This document shows, piece after piece, positions 35,101-37,605 of a stretch of DNA of 37,605 bases. Numbering within the stretch: the first letter of the stretch is position 1; every line of letters begins with the position of its first letter. The translations under genes and the position numbers were made by a program. Origin of the DNA: Vibrio sp. 10N.286.49.B3 (GTDB taxonomy: Bacteria > Pseudomonadota > Gammaproteobacteria > Enterobacterales > Vibrionaceae); assembly GCF_002873395.1 (NCBI RefSeq), contig NZ_MCUV01000036.1:1-37605 (forward strand), read 5' to 3'. The notes under the pieces are model-generated. The model was not told where the DNA came from, did not search any database, and saw nothing but the letters and a program-made list of their open reading frames with translations.

Positions 35101-37605
35101 AATGGTGATAGTGATCACTTGTGAGTCTGCTTTATTAGTACTGTTATCTCCGCTGTCATCTTTAACATTAACCACGAACCTATCGGTTAAATCTTCACTA
35201 ACTAATAAGCCTTGTACATCTGAATTGTTATTATCTAGCGTATAAACCCAAGCACCAGTATCCTTATCAAGAACAATACTCCCATATTTACCACTAGTGG
35301 TATTGACTGTCCAAATATGCAAATCATTGGTATCAATATCATTATCATCTAATTGACCTGCTGTGGTAATGGGATCTGAAGGATCCATATTAGGGAAGCC
35401 ATCTTCTTGAATATTACCACCTAGATCACCTGTAATTTCAGGTCTATCGTTTGTTCCTTTGACAATTATTTTAATATCTTGTGTTGATACTTGATTGAAT
35501 CGATCCACGACTTGAATAGTAAATGTAACTTCTACCTCCCTTTGACCGTTCTCTAAAGCCTGAGTCTGAGCTATTTGTGCATCATTTTGCTCTAAGGTAT
35601 ACGTCCATTTACCCTTTTGATTAACTGAAATAGAGCCATAATTACCAACAGCACTACCAACAACAGACCAAACATGGGCTTCATTATCATCAGGATCGCC
35701 CGTTTCTAGTTGTCCTGATTTTGAAACTCTAATATCTTCAGTAACAACTCGTTTTGTAACTCCAGAGATTAGAGGGCTATCATTTTGACCAACCACTTGA
35801 ATATTAATATCGAAGGTATCGGTACCCCCCTCTTGATCATCCACCTTGATCGTGAAAATATTTTCATCATAAATGACATTCTGCTCTAAATGCTGTGATT
35901 TATCAGGATCTAAGGTGTAAATCCACTTACCGTTTTGATCGACCGTTATTGATCCATACAAGCCTTGTGTACTACTTGATAGGCTCCATATGTGCTCATC
36001 GATAAGATCAACATCATTAACGATCAATGTACCATCTGCAGTCAAGACAAGATCTTCAACTAAAACACCATCAGCATTACTTTCACCAAGAATAACTGGA
36101 TCATCATTTGTTCCTGTGATGGTAATAACAACATCTTGCTCTTTGGTTCCACCTAAACCGTCACTCACTTCGACCTTAAACGTCTCGGTTCGAGTCTCTC
36201 CGTTAGCTAACTCTTGAGCTTTTACATTATCGATTTGATAAACCCAAGTGCCAACGGTACTCATTGTCATCATCCCATATTCAGAGTCTGACTCACTTAA
36301 CAAGCGCCAAGTATGAGATGCATTATCATCCACATCTTCAGCCGTTAAGGTTCCTGTCGCCGAATAAATACTATCTTCAACAACATCCCCTGATTTATCA
36401 CCAAGAATCAGATGAGGTGCGTCATTTTGACCAATAACAGTAATAGTGACGGTTTGAATATCACTCAGAGCACCATTATTATCTGTTGCTGTGTAGGTGA
36501 AGGTTACCTGTTCAGAGACTCCAACATCTAAGTGGTCAAAGTCCATTTGAGGGTCAAAATCAAATGAACCATCAGCTTTAAGTGTTAACTTCCCTTTCGG
36601 CACATCAGATACCAGTTGATAGCTATCGATCGCACCATCAATATCAGTAGCTAAAGGAAGTGAGGAGGTAAGAATTTGATTTTCTTGAGTAGACTCACTT
36701 GAATCAAAAGCAATAGGGGCGTCATTGGTTCCTTCAATGGTAATTGAAACCACTTTTGCTGTGCCGTCAGTGGTTACGACAGTAAATTTACTCACTAACG
36801 GATCACTGTTTGTATTCAATTCATCAAAAGATTCATTGGCAATAAATGTCCAACTACCTAAAGCATCAATTGAAAATACACCATATCGACTAGCCGTAGC
36901 GGGTTGTGGGATAAACTCTTCGATATTATCAAGGTCTGTGACGTTTAACTTACCGGAAGTTGATAAGATTTCATCGGTCTCAGAGAGGGTTACATCACTT
37001 AGCCCATCAATAACTGCTATATCATTTTCACCATTAACTGTTAATGTCAGGGTTGAGTTGTCAAACCCACCATGCCCATCATCAACTTGATAATTAATGA
37101 CAACCTCAACACTGTCACCATCATTTAAAAACTCAAATTGATCATCGGTTGAGAATTTAATCTCATTATTGACGATTTCTACAGAGCCTAAAATATTGGT
37201 CAGACTGCCATCAACGCTAAAGATACTGACATTACTTAACGTTAGGCTAACGTCGTCAACATCGGTGTCATTGGCTAATACATTAACGGTAATCGAGTCA
37301 TCGCTCTCTCCTAACTGACCTATATCAACATCGGCTACAGGCATGTCATTGGTACCAGTGATCTTTACTGTAATCTGTTGCTGTGTACCGTCTTGTGATT
37401 GCACAGTGAAAGTGTCAATCAGCACAGCATCATCTGTGTTTAGATAATCAAAGGTTTGATCCGCAACAAATGTCCATACACCTAATGCATCAATATTAAA
37501 TGTCCCGTAATTACCTGAGAAATTAACAACTGGAACAAAGACATCATCATTATCGATATCTGTAACGCTCAGTGTACCACCGGTTGTGAGAACAGCATCG
37601 GTTTC
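28246..37605 (-). CDS. Giant VCBS-repeat RTX-type adhesin, C-terminal 3119 residues (5' end outside window)
   Basis: The frame is open without a stop from the window edge (37605) to 28246, so this is the C-terminal 3119 aa of a larger protein; an internal methionine at 37425 is not a start, because the repeat pattern continues upstream of it. It is a type I-secreted surface adhesin of the VCBS/cadherin-like class (BapA, LapA, RTX adhesins): 26 repeats of about 90-125 aa, each ending in a TITGTNDxP-like block, followed by a C-terminal domain with RTX-like GDD/GND blocks and a secretion end. Many Asp residues in DVD motifs between repeats should bind calcium, which stiffens such rods. Roles in biofilm or host adhesion are inferred. 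No type I secretion genes are in the window. Four near-identical repeats sit at 29449-30702. Confidence 0.92.
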   Translation of the reverse strand, partial: ETDAVLTTGGTLSVTDIDNDDVFVPVVNFSGNYGTFNIDALGVWTFVADQTFDYLNTDDAVLIDTFTVQSQDGTQQQITVKITGTNDMPVADVDIGQLGESDDSITVNVLANDTDVDDVSLTLSNVSIFSVDGSLTNILGSVEIVNNEIKFSTDDQFEFLNDGDSVEVVINYQVDDGHGGFDNSTLTLTVNGENDIAVIDGLSDVTLSETDEILSTSGKLNVTDLDNIEEFIPQPATASRYGVFSIDALGSWTFIANESFDELNTNSDPLVSKFTVVTTDGTAKVVSITIEGTNDAPIAFDSSESTQENQILTSSLPLATDIDGAIDSYQLVSDVPKGKLTLKADGSFDFDPQMDFDHLDVGVSEQVTFTYTATDNNGALSDIQTVTITVIGQNDAPHLILGDKSGDVVEDSIYSATGTLTAEDVDDNASHTWRLLSESDSEYGMMTMSTVGTWVYQIDNVKAQELANGETRTETFKVEVSDGLGGTKEQDVVITITGTNDDPVILGESNADGVLVEDLVLTADGTLIVNDVDLIDEHIWSLSSSTQGLYGSITVDQNGKWIYTLDPDKSQHLEQNVIYDENIFTIKVDDQEGGTDTFDINIQVVGQNDSPLISGVTKRVVTEDIRVSKSGQLETGDPDDNEAHVWSVVGSAVGNYGSISVNQKGKWTYTLEQNDAQIAQTQALENGQREVEVTFTIQVVDRFNQVSTQDIKIIVKGTNDRPEITGDLGGNIQEDGFPNMDPSDPITTAGQLDDNDIDTNDLHIWTVNTTSGKYGSIVLDKDTGAWVYTLDNNNSDVQGLLVSEDLTDRFVVNVKDDSGDNSTNKADSQVITITIQGSNDVPTLSGETAGSVIEAEPSKQQATGLLVVADLDVNDDHQWSVIGEDAGGISDGVYGTLEIDDNGEWTYNLDSTRLATLTIPPGETAVDTFQVEVIDIYGDTAIINVNISVAGSNTTPDIQLEDSYSIVEDAAPNTIMGTFDSGDPDRDDILTWEVVGSSGTYGELILQPDGNWVYTLDNSNSAVNQLDVGDNDDIKDSIDIKVTDQHGAVSIKTVVIDILGANDTPSIGGALSKTIAEDTAAITGQLQTGDPDSDDTHTWALANGVGLYGTFILDSTGKWTYLLDNDLDVIQKLNPTETLEETFSVSVVDSHGELSSDTVTVTIQGTNDLPTVSGDISGTYVENQASDTVTGKLTLDDVDNDEVLSVVEVTPQNAYQGNYGTFSIDSDGNWTFTANTTVLEALAEGDVRTESFQVVGKDNFGGTILQDVIITIEGVNDIPVITGASTGTVVEDSADLSDNSLLTASGQLLSSDVDNNSSTVSWAIEDGNNPGDADYGIGQYGVLTLANNGEWTYVLDNTNPAVQALSPGEMEQETFYVTVTDNDGGTSEQKQIVIDVLGWDNDGSGGSGNFIGTVKTSVREDGDLIQSAEPQEQILSNLINGEVIKSATFSSGGSFGTLVDDPANGWTYVLNNDSPLVQGLKNGDVFQESVRVQVDTNNDGSSDGFYTVNVTIAGTNDKPEITIDDVEIITDPTTLGETIESVVQQISGVLGVNDPDFNETHTWSIDETSGTYGDISLNSQTGEWEYLLSDNDAVSALDPEEEVFDTFTITVTDITGLTDTHEVNIKVIGSPEDTTLDNIVILELEGKEDTPFATSGTYVETGVLDSPEDLGNQPTWSLLDGVGNYGDIIVNSDGSWEYTLDNDSPAVQSIAEGEVKEDVFLVYVVDQYGKTVVDANGDPEQLALVVKVTGTNDAPDISGALTGAVDADNTSTITGQLTPGDVDIGDSHTWSAVTIPGMYGVFVLGADGEWTYDVDETLPAVIALNGRLPETLQETFPVTVTDGSETSTKDVTITINGVNETPTITGDVTALLSEDGVEEQTMQLNVSDVDNGDVPTFDAKDLQGTYGQFSIDEAGEWTYTIDNDADHIQALPEGQSVSETFIVSARDELGASVTQQVTVTIDGTNDIPTLSGEVSGVVQEESGSSVSGALAVLDVDIGDTATYEVVAKTPNDPNNPTLGTLSVDDQGLWTYVVIDTHPIVEALGVGESTTDTVQVIAIDGSGEATEPLDITITITGTNDAPAIEILPVQDIYEDTQPLLSGTLDDGDVDVDDTHLWEIVTEDPRGTLTLDAATGDWNFELDNDLDEVQQLAIGESFIMTYTVKVTDEHGESSTEDIQFKINGTNDIAEVVLANSNVTGAVVEDGTQQATGNITVTDVDTSDTHAFKFADDSQVSQSTYGALTVDRATGNWTYDIDNAMAQEIPDGQVVTEVFTIQIDDSDDGLDVIEQQVTITITGTNDSASITGELSGDVLEDSGQLTLQTTGQLLITDVDLNEEVFDDATVTPAAGVLGSLTINSDGVWVYSVDNSAIEFLGDGKTKLEIFTIQSVDGTTKDITVTLTGTNNSAVIGGAIVGDVQESDNLGTLTETGSLTITDIDLNEASFNASVTPAPDVLGSLTIDSSGNWSYSVANSDVEYLKDGEVKLEVFTVSAFDGTAQDITVTLTGINNSAIISGDITGELVEGDNLTTLQETGSLSVTDADLDQAVFDPNSVTPAAGVLGTLLIDSDGNWTYSVANNDVQYLVENETKAETFTVQTIDGTPQNITVTLTGINNSAVIGGDVDGSVQEDDSLVTLQETGSLTITDADANQAIFDPNSVTAAATTLGSLTIESNGDWTYSVANSAVEYLAAGDVKLELFTVQSIDGTPQVISVDILGTNEAPIISGVIQGDVQEDFIDSVSGQVTATDVEMLTSELSWSLASNAAGTYGNLAFNNQTGAWTYTLLAGSTLSIAAGSSADDVFTVQVYDGIDTVTEDITITVLGNYTLQGTNSIDILVGTSEDELIWGDPVEAASPNTADTFSWSLAALGTASDPGHDVIKDFEVGVDSIDLQGVFNLTESWDSSVLADQVVISEADNEVVISLNNLAGDLLQDITLQGITLTDLFNADVSTLSDSERLSLLVESEQLILSDTFGHEGDDNLVGTTNNDIFEPDSGNDILVGNGGEDIFIFHEIDTGIASKVVSDFDVSDDILDISELVPDVPTMATLLDRIDITVDENDPSNITTTIDIEDNSGGQTHIVLEGVGWSDFGYDPAGGGTPPDTSDLLTIMQDQLNMLKVSDV
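29137..37605 (-). repeat. Tandem VCBS/cadherin-like repeat array (26 units, one partial)
   Basis: Read on the minus strand, the units follow the pattern SGxVxEDxxxxxTGxLxxxDVDxxDxHxW...YGxxxIDxxGxWTYxLDN...L..GE...ETFxVxVxDxxGxxxxxxVxITxxGTNDxP. They range from about 100 to 125 aa and differ enough in sequence that most are old copies; the window edge cuts the first one. One unit (near 37000-37300) and those near 32600-33380 are divergent, and a glycine-serine linker (33377-33415) interrupts the array. Confidence 0.9.
29449..30702 (-). repeat. Block of four closely related adhesin repeats
   Basis: Units at 30702-30388, 30387-30076, 30075-29761 and 29760-29449 are 104-105 aa each and share ETGSLTITDxDLNxAxFD, TPAAGVLGSLTIDSDGNWTYSVAN, and ITVLTGxNNSA-like ends. 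They resemble each other more than any other units, indicating recent tandem duplication. The protein boundary marker NNSA replaces the usual NDAP. Confidence 0.85.

Noticed and set aside
37363..37425. Methionine at 37425 as the adhesin start
   Set aside because: The same frame is open to the edge and encodes a continuing VCBS repeat (WTFVADQTFDYLNTDD), so the true start is beyond the window.
28246..37605. Direct repeats that might suggest CRISPR or satellite DNA
   Set aside because: The periodicity is about 310-340 bp, in frame over 3119 codons and with a clear protein repeat pattern, so it is a coding VCBS array.
1..37605. tRNA genes, insertion sequences, prophage or integron elements
   Set aside because: No cloverleaf-like pattern, transposase, integrase or terminal inverted repeats were seen on either strand.

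Overview
The window looks like a chromosome segment from a low-GC member of the Vibrionaceae, probably Aliivibrio or Photobacterium. This rests on gene content: an EIICBA mannitol operon ending in mtlR, with an antisense RNA candidate in its leader like the Vibrio MtlS RNA; a nitroreductase close to the Vibrio fischeri FRase I flavin reductase; a bacterial TrmY-like methyltransferase; NhaD; MaoP/YifE; and a giant VCBS-repeat adhesin. The species cannot be fixed from the sequence alone. There are no insertion sequences, integrases, tRNAs or CRISPR arrays.

Layout. The left edge (1-330, minus strand) holds the promoter and boxA leader of a ribosomal RNA operon whose 16S gene should begin just outside the window. 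Next comes a minus-strand operon (4141 to 429) of two spondin-domain proteins (one secreted, one lipoprotein) followed by an OmpR-family response regulator and its histidine kinase. Three 11-bp-spaced direct repeats sit immediately upstream of it and are a candidate regulator box. A GntR/UTRA regulator and a DUF4382 lipoprotein lie upstream on the same strand.

From 6.4 to 18.7 kb there are mostly single-gene units: a PagP-like outer-membrane protein, a DEDDh exonuclease, a nitroreductase, the MurQ etherase, a TrmY-like SPOUT methyltransferase, a His-rich small membrane protein with an MFS carrier, a TSUP permease, a basic amino-acid antiporter whose very short leader is an intrinsic-terminator-like hairpin, YehS, the NhaD Na+/H+ antiporter and MaoP.

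From 18.9 to 28.1 kb is a carbon-source and cell-wall block: nagB, then mtlA-mtlD-mtlR with CRP-like sites and structured intergenic RNA, a Dcu C4-dicarboxylate carrier, a PBP5-type carboxypeptidase and a protein with duplicated winged-helix-like segments joined to a PD-(D/E)XK-like domain. NagB and MtlD both deliver fructose-6-phosphate, and MurQ supplies the precursor of NagB's pathway from recycled peptidoglycan.

The last 9.4 kb (28246-37605, minus strand) is the C-terminal 3119 residues of a giant type I-secreted adhesin: 26 VCBS/cadherin-like repeats (one cut by the edge), then an RTX-like secretion domain. Its N-terminus and any transporter genes are outside the window.

The best candidates for something undescribed are the spondin/two-component operon with its repeat box, the PD-(D/E)XK-like protein with a glutamine in place of the usual glutamate, the terminator-like leader of the antiporter, and the structured RNAs of the mtl operon.
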